From NCBI RefSeq assembly GCF_013409625.1, contig NZ_JACCBF010000001.1, positions 930,001-994,000 on the forward strand: a DNA stretch of 64,000 nt, in the 5' to 3' direction. Positions within the stretch are counted from its first letter, which is position 1. Every line of letters starts with the position of its first letter. Both the position numbers and the translations under genes were made by a program. The notes below the pieces were generated by a model that had not been told where the DNA came from, did no database searches, and was given only the letters and a program-made list of their open reading frames with translations. This document shows positions 17,168 through 29,311 of this stretch, piece by piece. This DNA comes from Nocardioides kongjuensis (lineage in GTDB: Bacteria > Actinomycetota > Actinomycetes > Propionibacteriales > Nocardioidaceae).

Positions 17168-17911
17168 ATGAGCGAACCGACTCTTATCGGATCCGTACAG
17201 CGGGCACTACGACTTCTAGAAGCCGTGGCTGCGAGCGCCGATCCCGTTGCCGCCAAGAGCCTTGCGCGGATGACCGGCCTGGCCCTGCCGACGACATATC
17301 ACCTGCTGCGCACGCTTGTGTTCGAGGGATATCTCCGCAAGCTTGCGGACGGGTACGTCGTTGGGCCTGCGGCCATGGTGCCTTCGACCCCCGCATTGCA
17401 GAGCCTCCTGCCGAGAATCCGTCCCGTTCTCAAGTCGCTGCGTGACGAGGTCGGGGGGGCTACCTATCTCTCGGTATATAGCGAAGGCGAGATCCGGCTG
17501 TTGGACATCGCCGACGGCCCGAATGTTCCCTGCGTCGACCTCTGGGTCGGCGTGCACGATTCAGGCCACGCAACCGCCTTCGGAAAGTGCATTCTCGCCG
17601 GCCTTTCGGCGGCGGACCGCGCCGACTACATCAGTCGGCACCAACTGCACGACCTCACGCCGAACACGATCACCGACCGTCGCGTGCTGGAACGCCAGTT
17701 GGACGGCCAGGCCGCCATTTGGTCGGACGCCGAGGAGTATCTCCTCGGCACCGCATGCCTCGCCGCGCCGATCCGCGTGGGCGAACATGTGGGCGCGGTA
17801 GCGGTGTCCTTGCCTGCGCGACGGCCGCCAGTCAACGGCCATTCGGCGGCTCTCCAACGAGCCGCGCGACGGCTTGGCTGGGCCATGGCTGGGCCGCTGA
17901 TCAGTATCTGA
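17168..17911 (+). CDS. IclR family transcriptional regulator (second copy)
   Basis: A 247-residue IclR regulator with a winged helix (residues about 8-65, ARMTGLALPTTYHLLRTL) and an effector domain with SGHATAFGKCILAGL. It is clearly a paralogue of the 16143-15373 regulator; the helix-turn-helix segments are close (TTYHL in both). It lies 67 bp upstream of acoA in the same direction, so it may be co-transcribed with the dehydrogenase genes. Which effector either IclR senses cannot be read from the sequence. Confidence 0.88.
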   Translation: MSEPTLIGSVQRALRLLEAVAASADPVAAKSLARMTGLALPTTYHLLRTLVFEGYLRKLADGYVVGPAAMVPSTPALQSLLPRIRPVLKSLRDEVGGATYLSVYSEGEIRLLDIADGPNVPCVDLWVGVHDSGHATAFGKCILAGLSAADRADYISRHQLHDLTPNTITDRRVLERQLDGQAAIWSDAEEYLLGTACLAAPIRVGEHVGAVAVSLPARRPPVNGHSAALQRAARRLGWAMAGPLISI

Positions 17912-17978
17912 AAACGCGCCACTGTCGGGTGCTGTGACGGCAGCCACACCATGGGTTTCCCCGACCAAGGAGGAACAA

Positions 17979-18953
17979 ATGGAAGCCCGTGTCCAGCGTG
18001 AGCTGTACGACCAGATGGTGCTCATTCGCACCTACGAAGAGGCGATCCTGCGTGAGTACCACGCAGACAAGAAGCCGGTCTTCGACATCGGCGCCGGCCT
18101 CGTGCCTGGCGAGATGCATCTCTCCGCGGGACAGGAGCCGGTTGCTGCCGGTGTCTGTGCCCACCTCACCACGGATGACGCCGTCACGGCGACTCACCGG
18201 CCGCATCACTTCGCGATCGCGCACGGTATTGACCTCAACGCGATGACTGCGGAGATCTTCGGTCGTGTGGACGGCCTCGGAAAGGGGCGCGGCGGGCACA
18301 TGCATCTGTTCGACCCGAAGACGCACTTCTCGTGCTCGGGCATCATTGCAGAGGGTTACCCGTCGGCTGCCGGTGCTGCGCTGGCCTTCAAGAAGCGCGG
18401 GACCGGCCAGATCGCTGTCGGTGTGACGGGTGAGGGTGCCGCGAACCAGGGTGCCTTCCACGAGACCCTCAACCTCGCTTCGCTGTGGAAGCTGCCGGCT
18501 GTGTTCATCGTCGAGGACAACGACTGGGGCATCTCCGTGCCGCGCAGTGCGTCCACCTGCGTTGCCTCGAACGCCGAGCGCGCTGCGGCGTACGGCATGC
18601 CGGGCATCCGCATCGAAGACAACGCCGTCGAGGCGGTCTACGAGGCGGCTGGTCACGCTGTTGAGCGAGCCCGCAACGGCGGTGGCCCGACCCTGATCGA
18701 GGTCCACACGCTGCGACTGTGGGGCCACTTCGAGGGTGACGCTCAGGGCTACCGCTCCGACATCGAGGGCGTCCCCGGCCAAGACCCGATCCCGACTTAC
18801 GAGGCCACGCTTCGCTCCGCCGGTGTGCTCGACGACGCCGCGGTTGTGGAGACCCAGACCCGAGCCACGGAGCTGGTGGAGTCCGCCATCGCCTTCGCCA
18901 AGGCCAGCCCCGAGCCCGACCCGTCCACCGTCCTCGACTACGTCTTCGCCTGA
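17979..18953 (+). CDS. acoA: 2-oxo-acid/acetoin dehydrogenase E1 component, alpha subunit
   Basis: A 324-residue thiamine-diphosphate-dependent E1 alpha. The TPP/Mg-binding segment starts GEGAANQG near residue 152 and ends about 30 residues later in EDNDWGIS. In this family the first position is usually GDG; here it is GEG. The GKGRGGHMH loop before it is typical of acetoin-type E1 alpha. ATG at 17979 is preceded by AAGGAGG. The acoA symbol is by family resemblance; pyruvate or another 2-oxo acid is possible. Acts with acoB as a heterotetramer in the cytoplasm. Confidence 0.88.
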   Translation: MEARVQRELYDQMVLIRTYEEAILREYHADKKPVFDIGAGLVPGEMHLSAGQEPVAAGVCAHLTTDDAVTATHRPHHFAIAHGIDLNAMTAEIFGRVDGLGKGRGGHMHLFDPKTHFSCSGIIAEGYPSAAGAALAFKKRGTGQIAVGVTGEGAANQGAFHETLNLASLWKLPAVFIVEDNDWGISVPRSASTCVASNAERAAAYGMPGIRIEDNAVEAVYEAAGHAVERARNGGGPTLIEVHTLRLWGHFEGDAQGYRSDIEGVPGQDPIPTYEATLRSAGVLDDAAVVETQTRATELVESAIAFAKASPEPDPSTVLDYVFA

Positions 18954-18967
18954 ACGGAGCAAGCATC

Positions 18968-19996
18968 ATGACAACCACCACTGAGCAGTCCAGCAAGCGG
19001 CTGAACACGGCCAAGGCCATGGTCGAGGCGATCGCCTCCGAGATGGAGCGCGACGAGAACGTCTTCGTGCTCGGCGAGGATGTCGGCCCCTACGGCGGCA
19101 TCTTCTCCTCCACGACCGGACTCATCGACCGCTTCGGTCCCGAGCGTGTCATGGACACGCCGATCTCCGAGACCGCCTTCATCGGTGCGGCCATCGGCGC
19201 CGCGACCGAGGGTATGCGCCCGATCGTCGAGCTCATGTTCGTCGACTTCTTCGGCGTCTGCATGGACCAGATCTACAACCACATGGCAAAGATTCACTTC
19301 GAGTCCGGCGGCAACGTCAAGGTCCCGATGGTTCTCATGACGGCGGTCGGTGGCGGCTACTCGGACGGAGCGCAGCACTCGCAGTGCCTGTGGGGCACGT
19401 TCGCCCATCTGCCTGGCATGAAGGTCGTCGTCCCGAGCAACCCGGCGGACGCCGCAGGCCTCATGACCGCCGCTATCCGAGACGACAACCCCGTTGTGTT
19501 CATGTTCCACAAGGGCGTCATGGGCCTGCCCTGGATGGCCAAGAACCCGCGCTCGATCGGCCCGGTTCCGGACGGCGACCACGTCGTAGAGATCGGCAAG
19601 GCCGCCACTCCGCGCAGGGGCTCCGATGTCACGGTCGTCACTCTTTCCCTGTCTGTGCACCACGCGCTCGACGTCGCTGAGGAACTGGCCGGCGAAGGCG
19701 TCGACGTCGAGGTCATCGACCTGCGCAGCATCGTCCCGCTCGACACCGAGGCCATCCTCGAGTCGGTTGGCCGCACCGGTCACCTGGTGATCGTCGACGA
19801 GGACTACCAGTCCTTCGGGCTCTCCGGAGAGATCGCTGCTCGCATCGCCGAGTCCGACCCGACCATCCTGAAGTCCCCGATCAGCCGCGTCGCTGTTCCA
19901 GACGTCTCCATCCCGTACTCCCGCTCGCTGGAGTACGCCGCCCTTCCCACCCGGGCCCGTATCAAGGCCGCGATTCTCGAGCAGGTTTCCAAGTGA
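18968..19996 (+). CDS. acoB: 2-oxo-acid/acetoin dehydrogenase E1 component, beta subunit
   Basis: A 342-residue transketolase-like E1 beta. The N-terminal half has LGEDVGPYGG and DTPISETAFIGAAIGAA, which carry the conserved glutamate near the TPP site, and GGGYSDGAQHSQ. The C-terminal domain has VEVIDLRSIVPLD. It begins 14 bp after acoA and its stop overlaps the GTG of the lipoyl-domain gene. With AcoA it decarboxylates or cleaves the substrate and passes the acyl group to the lipoyl domain. Confidence 0.9.
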   Translation: MTTTTEQSSKRLNTAKAMVEAIASEMERDENVFVLGEDVGPYGGIFSSTTGLIDRFGPERVMDTPISETAFIGAAIGAATEGMRPIVELMFVDFFGVCMDQIYNHMAKIHFESGGNVKVPMVLMTAVGGGYSDGAQHSQCLWGTFAHLPGMKVVVPSNPADAAGLMTAAIRDDNPVVFMFHKGVMGLPWMAKNPRSIGPVPDGDHVVEIGKAATPRRGSDVTVVTLSLSVHHALDVAEELAGEGVDVEVIDLRSIVPLDTEAILESVGRTGHLVIVDEDYQSFGLSGEIAARIAESDPTILKSPISRVAVPDVSIPYSRSLEYAALPTRARIKAAILEQVSK

Positions 19997-20226
19997 CCGA
20001 TGTCCTCTTTCCCGTGATCTCCGCTGACAACCCCGAGAGTGAGGGCACCCTGGCGACCTGGTTCGCCGAGGACGGCTCCAACGTCGCCGAGGGCGACCTG
20101 CTCGCCGAGGTGGCCGTCGACAAGGTGGACATGGAGATCGTGGCGGCGAGCGCTGGCATCTTGACCCACGCGGTTGAGGAAGGCGCCGTCGTCGTACAGG
20201 GTGCCGTGATCGGGACCATCTCGTGA
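19993..20226 (+). CDS. Free-standing lipoyl (biotinyl-like) domain protein
   Basis: A 77-residue single lipoyl domain. The lysine to be lipoylated lies in AVDKVDMEI, within the expected hairpin, and the domain ends GAVIGTIS. In most E2 enzymes this domain is fused to the acyltransferase; here it is a separate small protein. GTG at 19993 overlaps the acoB stop, and its own stop overlaps the next GTG, so it is made in step with the E1 and E2 subunits. The reading frame has no disrupted linker, so this looks like a stable split and not a frameshift. Confidence 0.88.
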   Translation: MTDVLFPVISADNPESEGTLATWFAEDGSNVAEGDLLAEVAVDKVDMEIVAASAGILTHAVEEGAVVVQGAVIGTIS

Positions 20227-20954
20227 GTGAACAGCTGCGCGGTACGACGAAGCGGCTCGGCGCTCTCCGCAAGGTGATCGCTGAGCGGATGATGTCGTCG
20301 CTGCACGGTTCTGCCCAGCTCACCACGGTGATCGAGGTCGACGTGGAGGAGGTGCTCCGCCTCCGCCGGCAGATCGTTGCCGGCGGAGGCGAGGCTCCGA
20401 GTCTGCTCGGCTTCTTCGCCCGGGCCGCCGTGCTCGCCCTGCGCGATCACCCGGTGATCAACTCGGCGCTCTCAGAGGAGTCAGAGCTCACGTACTTCGA
20501 CGTCGAGCACCTGGGCATGGCCGTCGACACTCCGAAGGGTCTGATGGTGCCAGTCATCCGCAACGCCGGCGACCTCGGTGCGCTGGAGCTCACCAACGCG
20601 ATCCGAGACGTGGCCGAGCGCACGCGCACCGGCCGGATCGCCCCGGAAGAACTCGGCGGTGGCACGTTCACGATCACCAACACGGGAAGTCGCAAGGCAC
20701 TCTTCGACACCCCGATCATCAACCAGCCGCAGTCGGCGATCCTTGGCATCGGTGCGGTCGTCCCGCGTCCGGTGGCGATCGCCGACGGCGAGGGCCACTA
20801 CGAGGTCGAGGTGCGATCAATGATGTATCTCGCCCTGAGCTACGACCACCGCGTGGTCGATGGCGCCGACGCCGCGCGCTATCTCGACTCGGTCCGTGGG
20901 AATCTCGCCGATCCCCAGGGGCTGCTCGAGGCACGTGCCGAGGTCGTGGCCTAA
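20223..20954 (+). CDS. Dihydrolipoamide acyltransferase (E2) catalytic domain only
   Basis: A 243-residue protein covering only the 2-oxoacid dehydrogenase acyltransferase domain, with the catalytic DHRVVDG near residue 211 and [12 protein letters not shown] before it. There is no lipoyl domain and no recognisable peripheral-subunit-binding domain, so how E1 and E3 attach is unclear. Its acyl donor is presumably the separate lipoyl protein just upstream. GTG start at 20223 (GTGA overlap). The stop TAA overlaps the lipA start. Confidence 0.9.
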   Translation: MSEQLRGTTKRLGALRKVIAERMMSSLHGSAQLTTVIEVDVEEVLRLRRQIVAGGGEAPSLLGFFARAAVLALRDHPVINSALSEESELTYFDVEHLGMAVDTPKGLMVPVIRNAGDLGALELTNAIRDVAERTRTGRIAPEELGGGTFTITNTGSRKALFDTPIINQPQSAILGIGAVVPRPVAIADGEGHYEVEVRSMMYLALSYDHRVVDGADAARYLDSVRGNLADPQGLLEARAEVVA

Positions 20955-21928
20955 TGGGGGCTTCCCCTGCCACCACCCCCTCGGGTCGCCGGTCTCCGGC
21001 GCCCGAGGGGCGGCGGTTGCTGCGCCTCGAGGTCCGAAACGCATCCACTCCCATCGAGGAGAAGCCAGAGTGGATCAAGGTCCGGGCCAAGATGGGGCCG
21101 GAGTACACCCAACTCACCAATCTGGTGAAGTCGGAGGGTCTGCACACGGTTTGCCAGGAGGCCGGCTGCCCCAACATCTTCGAATGCTGGGAAGACCGCG
21201 AAGCGACATTCCTCATCGGCGGCGACCAATGCACGCGTCGCTGCGACTTCTGCCAGATCGACACCGGTCGGCCACAACCGCTGGACCGCGACGAACCCCG
21301 CAGGGTTGCGGAATCCGTCCGGACCATGGGCTTGAAGTACGCCACCATCACCGGAGTCGCGCGCGACGACCTCCCCGACGGCGGCGCCTGGCTGTACGCA
21401 GAGACCGTCCGCGCGATCCACGACCTCAATCCGGGCACGGGCGTCGAGAACCTCGTCCCGGACTTCAACGGCGACCCCGACCTCCTGGCCGAGGTGTTCG
21501 AGTCTCGACCCGAGGTTCTCGCGCACAACCTCGAGACCGTGCCGCGCATCTTCAAGCGGATCCGGCCGGCGTTCCGGTACGAGCGGTCGCTCGATGTCCT
21601 GACCCAGGCGCGCGCGTTCGGCCTCGTGACGAAGTCGAATCTGATCCTGGGCATGGGCGAGACCCGCGAGGAGATCAGCGAAGCCCTTCACGATTTGCAC
21701 GATGCAGGTTGCGAATTGATCACCATCACCCAGTACCTGCGCCCGAGCCCACGTCACCACCCGGTCGAGCGATGGGTGAAGCCGGAGGAGTTCGTAGAGC
21801 TCCGTCAAGAGGCCGAGGACATCGGCTTCTCCGGGGTGCTCTCCGGGCCACTCGTCCGTTCGTCGTACCGCGCCGGACGTCTCCACCGCGACGCGCTCCA
21901 GCGCCGCACCGAAAAGGAACTCTCATGA
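20954..21928 (+). CDS. lipA: Lipoyl synthase LipA
   Basis: A 324-residue radical SAM enzyme that inserts two sulfurs into protein-bound octanoyl groups. The auxiliary cluster cysteines lie in [13 protein letters not shown] and the radical SAM CxxxCxxC in CTRRCDFC, near residue 94. The GMGETREE and [10 protein letters not shown] motifs are standard. Together with lipB it completes lipoylation of the free lipoyl domain three genes upstream. The start overlaps the E2 stop and its stop overlaps the lpdA start. Confidence 0.96.
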   Translation: MGASPATTPSGRRSPAPEGRRLLRLEVRNASTPIEEKPEWIKVRAKMGPEYTQLTNLVKSEGLHTVCQEAGCPNIFECWEDREATFLIGGDQCTRRCDFCQIDTGRPQPLDRDEPRRVAESVRTMGLKYATITGVARDDLPDGGAWLYAETVRAIHDLNPGTGVENLVPDFNGDPDLLAEVFESRPEVLAHNLETVPRIFKRIRPAFRYERSLDVLTQARAFGLVTKSNLILGMGETREEISEALHDLHDAGCELITITQYLRPSPRHHPVERWVKPEEFVELRQEAEDIGFSGVLSGPLVRSSYRAGRLHRDALQRRTEKELS

Positions 21929-23286
21929 GCAAGGTCGATCTCGTCATCCTCGGCGCCGGCAGCGCCGGCTACGCCTGCGCGCTGCGTGCAAGTCAGCTGG
22001 GCCTGTCGGTGGTTCTCGTCGACCGCGACAAGCTAGGCGGCACCTGCCTGCACCGCGGATGCATCCCCACCAAGGCACTGCTCCACGCTGCAGAGGTCGC
22101 CGACCACGTCCGCGAGGCCCCCGCGCTCGGCATCGGAGCCGAGCTGACCGGCATCGACATGGACAAGATCCACCGCTACCGCACCGGCGTCATCGACCGC
22201 CTTCACCGTGGCCTGACCGGTCTGGTCGGCAGCCGGGGCATCGAGGTCGTCGCGGGTGAGGGCCAGTTCGTCGGTCCGAACACCGTCCAGGTCGGCGAAC
22301 GCACCATCGAGGCTGACGCGGTCGTCCTGGCGACCGGCGCCCGGCCCCGCCGGATTCAGGGTATCGAGACCGACGGCACCCACATTCTGACCTCGGACGA
22401 CGCCCTGACGCTCGGCCGCGTCCCCTCCTCCGCGATCGTCCTCGGAGGAGGCGTCATCGGATGCGAGTTCGCCTCCCTCTGGCGCTCGCTCGGCGCCGCT
22501 GTCACCGTCGTCGAGGGCCTTCCCCGCCTCGTCGCCAGCGAAGACGAGGACATCTCGCGGCAGCTCGATCGCGCGCTCAAGCGGCGCGGCATCAAGATCC
22601 AGACGGGTCAGAAGGTCACCGGGGTCGAGCGCACCACGGACGGCGTGCGCGTCGCGTTCGAGGGCGACTCCACAGCAGAGGCAGAGGTCCTTCTCGTTGC
22701 TGTCGGACGTGAGGCCGTCATCGACGGCTTCGAGGAAGCCGGCATCGCCGTGGACCGTGGTGTCGTGGTCACCGACGAACGGCTGCGCACCAACCTGACC
22801 AACGTGTACGCCGTCGGTGACCTCGTCGCCGGGCCACAGCTCGCGCACCGCGGCTATGCCCACGGCATCTTTGTCGCCGAAGAGATCGCCGGACTCGCGC
22901 CCCGGCCCGTGAACGACGAGCTCGTGCCCAAGGTGACCTTCACCCAGCCGGAGATTGCCTCCGTCGGACTCACCGAAGCTGTCGCGCGTGAGCGCTACGG
23001 CGACCAGATCACCTGCGCGACACAGGACCTGGCCGGTAACGGTCGCAGCCTGATCCTCGGCTCGGGCGGAATGGTGAAGGTCGTGCGGCGGCACGAACAC
23101 GAGGTCCTCGGCGTCCACATCGTCGCTGCACGCGCTGGCGAGATGATCGGCGAAGGGCAGTTGCTGACCAGCCTCGGAATCGCACCCGAAGCGGTCGCGC
23201 CCTTCGTCCATGCGCACCCCACCCAGCACGAGGCCTTGGGGGAGGCCCTCCAGGCCCTCGCCGGAAAGGCGCTGCACGGCCACTAG
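21925..23286 (+). CDS. lpdA: Dihydrolipoyl dehydrogenase (E3)
   Basis: A 453-residue flavoprotein disulfide reductase. FAD binding is at [10 protein letters not shown] near residue 10, the redox-active disulfide in [11 protein letters not shown] (about residues 37-47), NAD binding in [11 protein letters not shown] near 172, and the C-terminal catalytic pair in [13 protein letters not shown]. It reoxidises the dihydrolipoyl domain. It lacks its own lipoyl domain, unlike some acetoin-cluster E3 enzymes. Last gene of the complex operon; a GC-rich hairpin follows. Confidence 0.94.
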   Translation: MSKVDLVILGAGSAGYACALRASQLGLSVVLVDRDKLGGTCLHRGCIPTKALLHAAEVADHVREAPALGIGAELTGIDMDKIHRYRTGVIDRLHRGLTGLVGSRGIEVVAGEGQFVGPNTVQVGERTIEADAVVLATGARPRRIQGIETDGTHILTSDDALTLGRVPSSAIVLGGGVIGCEFASLWRSLGAAVTVVEGLPRLVASEDEDISRQLDRALKRRGIKIQTGQKVTGVERTTDGVRVAFEGDSTAEAEVLLVAVGREAVIDGFEEAGIAVDRGVVVTDERLRTNLTNVYAVGDLVAGPQLAHRGYAHGIFVAEEIAGLAPRPVNDELVPKVTFTQPEIASVGLTEAVARERYGDQITCATQDLAGNGRSLILGSGGMVKVVRRHEHEVLGVHIVAARAGEMIGEGQLLTSLGIAPEAVAPFVHAHPTQHEALGEALQALAGKALHGH

Positions 23287-23290
23287 AACT

Positions 23291-23330
23291 GCGGCGGGGC
23301 TGCTGCGTTCGACCCCGGCAGCCCCGCCGC
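23291..23330 (+). terminator. GC-rich hairpin after lpdA
   Basis: Perfect 13-bp arms 23291-23303 and 23318-23330 with a 14-base loop, five bases after the lpdA stop. There is no T tract, so termination strength is uncertain. It separates the dehydrogenase operon from the riboswitch leader. Confidence 0.6.
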
Positions 23331-23349
23331 CTCCATCCCAACCACAAGC

Positions 23350-23436
23350 ACACGGGCGCTCCAGCCAGGAGCTGAGAGGGAGCTAGCGCGCTCCAACCGT
23401 TGAACCTGACCCGGGTCATACCGGCGGAGGAAGTGA
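23350..23436 (+). promoter_or_regulatory. TPP riboswitch (THI element)
   Basis: The leader holds the conserved THI-box pieces in order: CACGGGCGCTCC, then GGAGCTGAGAGG, then AACCGTTGAACCTGA, then GGGTCATACCGGCGGAGG. The last part overlaps the ribosome-binding region of thiE, seven bases before its ATG. Binding of thiamine diphosphate would therefore block translation initiation of the operon, which continues through thiC at 29150. Confidence 0.95.
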
Positions 23437-23442
23437 GAGGTC

Positions 23443-24051
23443 ATGATTCCAAGGTTGTTCTGCCTGGTGAGTGACGAACGCCAGATCTCGTTCGCCCACC
23501 ACCTCGTCGACGCGGGCATAGACGGCTTCCAGGTGCGAGCCAAACAAAGCAGTGCACGCGACATGACGCGAATGACGCGCAAGCTCATCGACGAAGTACG
23601 TCCACGAAGCATTCCCGTGCTGGTCAACGACCGACTCGATGTCGCCCTCGCGGTGGACGCTGACGGAGTGCACCTTGGGCAGGACGATCTTGCCGTTGCC
23701 GAGGCGCGGCGGCTCGCGCCCTGGATGATGATCGGCGCCACCTGCCGAACTCGCGAAGATGTCGTGAGGGCGGAGGGATCGGGCGCGGACTACGCCGGAA
23801 TCGGCCCGTTGTTTCCCTCGACCTCCAAGGCAGATCTGCCGGAACCGTTGGGGCAGCAGAACCTGGAACCGGCGGTGGGTGTTCTACCGCTGATCGGCAT
23901 CGGTGGGATCAACCAGGGTCGAGCCTCAGCAGTCGTCAACTCGGGCGCCCACGGCATCGCCGTGATCAGCGCGATCTGGGATGCCCCCGACCCGATCAAT
24001 GCAGCTCGCGATCTCGCAGTAGCCCTAGCCAAGGCTCAGGTGATCCTGTGA
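23443..24051 (+). CDS. thiE: Thiamine-phosphate synthase ThiE (first copy)
   Basis: A 202-residue TIM-barrel enzyme that joins HMP-diphosphate and thiazole phosphate to give thiamine phosphate. The substrate-binding motifs are intact: QVRAKQS near residue 30, VNDRLDVALAVDADGVHLGQ with the ND and LGQDD diphosphate/Mg site, and IGPLFPSTSK. It is the first gene under the riboswitch, and its stop overlaps the thiO start. The second thiE-like gene at 26039 lacks these motifs, so this one is the likely working synthase. Confidence 0.92.
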   Translation: MIPRLFCLVSDERQISFAHHLVDAGIDGFQVRAKQSSARDMTRMTRKLIDEVRPRSIPVLVNDRLDVALAVDADGVHLGQDDLAVAEARRLAPWMMIGATCRTREDVVRAEGSGADYAGIGPLFPSTSKADLPEPLGQQNLEPAVGVLPLIGIGGINQGRASAVVNSGAHGIAVISAIWDAPDPINAARDLAVALAKAQVIL

Positions 24052-25066
24052 CGCGCATCAGGATCTGCGGAGCGGGCATCATCGGCTTGGCCTGCGCCGA
24101 GGAGCTGTTGCTCCGCGGCCACGACGTCGAGGTCGTCGACCCCGCCCCCGGCTCCGGGGCGTCGTACGCCGCCGCCGGGATGCTCTCGCCGTCCGGCGAG
24201 CTGTGGCACGGCGAGGCCGACCTGTTCCGCCTGGGCCGGGCCTCGGCCGACCTCTGGCCCGCGTACGCCGCCCGGCTCGGCGTCGCCTTGGCGCAGAGCG
24301 GCACGCTGCTGGCTGGCGCGGATGCCGGCGACGTCCAGGAGATCGACCGCCAGCTCGGCCTGCTCGCGGAGGCGGGCGTGGCTGTCGAGGCGCTGACCCG
24401 CCGCGAGCTGGTCGCCCGCGAGCCCGGGCTCGGACGCGTCACCGGCGGTGCCTGGCTGCCCGACGACCACTCTGTCGACCCCCGTTCGGTGGTCGCTTCG
24501 CTGCTGGCCCGCGTGCCGGTCGTGCCGGTCGCCTCCGGTGCGCGTGTCGACCTGACTGTGCTGGCGACGGGGGCGCACCTGCCGGCGCCGTACGCCGCGC
24601 TGGTCCGGCCCGTCCGCGGCGAGATCCTACGACTGCGTGCCCACGCGCCCGACCAGGCGCCCGCGACCACCGTCCGCGGCCTCGTCCACGGCGAGCCCGT
24701 GTACGTCGTGCCGCGCTCGGGCTCCGACGAGATCGTCATCGGGGCCACCTCCGACGAGCACGACACCCCGCCGGTGCCGACCGTCGAGGGCACCTTCCGG
24801 CTGCTCGAGGCAGCCCGCGCGCTGCTGCCCGGGCTGGACCGCGCCGAGCTCGTGGAGGTGACCGCCCGCGATCGCCCGGGCACGCCCGACAACCTTCCGC
24901 TGGTGGGCCCGACCGGCGAGGACGGCGTGCTGCTCGCGGCCGGCCACTACCGCCACGGCGTGCTGCTCGCCCCGATCACCGCGCAGGCGCTCGCCGACCA
25001 CGTCGAGACCGGTGCCGTCGACCCCGCGCTCGACCCGCGCCGTTTCGTGACCGAAGGGAGTGCCGC

Positions 25067-25070
<4 letters not shown>
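24048..25070 (+). CDS. thiO: Glycine oxidase ThiO
   Basis: A 340-residue FAD-dependent D-amino-acid-oxidase-fold protein that supplies dehydroglycine for thiazole formation. The Rossmann motif GAGIIGLACAEEL starts near residue 8, and the C-terminal LVGPTGEDGVLLAAGHYRHG is typical of ThiO. GTG at 24048 overlaps the thiE stop. From here to thiC the genes show the very strong GCC/CTC/GTC codon preference of the core thi operon, unlike thiE1 upstream. Confidence 0.9.
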
Positions 25071-26038
<968 letters not shown>

Positions 26039-26039
<1 letters not shown>

Positions 26040-26613
26040 TGGACCTGCCCCGCCTGCTGGTGCTGACCGACCGCTCCCAGCTCCACCTGGGCCGCTCGCT
26101 GGCCCGCACCGTCGCCGAGTGCGTCTCGGCGGGTGCGACCCACGTGGTGGTGCGCGAGCTGGACGAGACCGAGCTGGCCCGGACCGCGCTGGCGGCTGCC
26201 TGCGAGGCTGCCGGTGCGTCCGTGATCGCCGCCCACACGCCGCTCTACGGCTGTGTCGGCGTGCACCTGCCGCTCGGGGCGCCCGTGCCTGCCGACCTGC
26301 CGTTCGGGCGCTCGTGCCACACCGCCGACGAGGTCCGCGCGGCTGCGGTCGAGGGCGCTTCCTGGGTGACGCTCGGGCCGTTCGCCTCGACGGAGTCCAA
26401 GCCGGGCTACGAGCCCGTCGACCGCGCCGTGTACGACGCCGCCGCCGAGGTCGGCATCCGCGTCTACGCCCTGGGTGGCGTCACGCCGGACAACGTCGCC
26501 GACGCGATCGCCGCCGGCGCCGACGGGGTCGCAGTGATGGGCTCCGTGATGCGCGCGGAGGACCCGGCCGCCGTGGTGGGCGCGCTGCTCGACGTACTCG
26601 GGGAGGCGCCGTG

Positions 26614-26617
<4 letters not shown>
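26039..26617 (+). CDS. ThiE/TenI-like TIM-barrel protein, degenerate active site
   Basis: A 192-residue protein of the thiamine-phosphate synthase superfamily. Barrel landmarks are present (VVVREL, GVHLPLG, VTLGPFASTESKPG, VYALGGV, GVAVMGSVM), but the ND dipeptide and the HLGQ-D diphosphate site of true ThiE are missing. It may be a TenI-type aromatase-like protein or a thiazole-handling helper. It lies between thiG and thiD with overlaps on both sides. GTG at 26036 is an alternative start three bases upstream of ATG 26039. Confidence 0.8.
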
Positions 26618-29150
<2,533 letters not shown>

Positions 29151-29159
29151 CGCGCCATT

Positions 29160-29193
29160 CAGGGGGCCGAACCGTGGCTGGTGCGGCCCCCTG
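29160..29193 (+). terminator. Terminator hairpin after thiC
   Basis: Perfect 10-bp arms CAGGGGGCCG (29160-29169) and its complement (29184-29193). No T tract follows. It closes the thiamine operon and marks the last chromosomal feature before the integrative element. Confidence 0.7.
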
Positions 29194-29311
29194 GAAGGAG
29201 TCAGATCAGATCTGCAGAAGTGACTACAGGTCGTAGTAGTGATGACCTCAATGCGCTGACCTGGGAAAACGCCTTCTACTCGGGCTCATGGGGTGCACTC
29301 GGTACGCTCAG
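29194..29311. other. Candidate attachment-site region (att) of the integrative element
   Basis: This stretch between the thiC terminator and the integrase stop is where the attachment site of such elements normally lies. The part 29230-29311 has a diverged gap-free copy at 8950-9031 beside an integrase relic. The shared word GCTGACCTG, then C or G, then GAAAAC occurs in both, and a close variant lies in the hairpin at 8873-8889. No tRNA gene is present. The exact core cannot be fixed without the right end of the element. Confidence 0.4.

Noticed and set aside
20220..20230. Frameshift splitting a single E2 gene
   Set aside because: Both parts have proper starts and ends with a GTGA overlap, the lipoyl domain ends normally and no linker sequence is left over. 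It is kept as a finding to verify instead.
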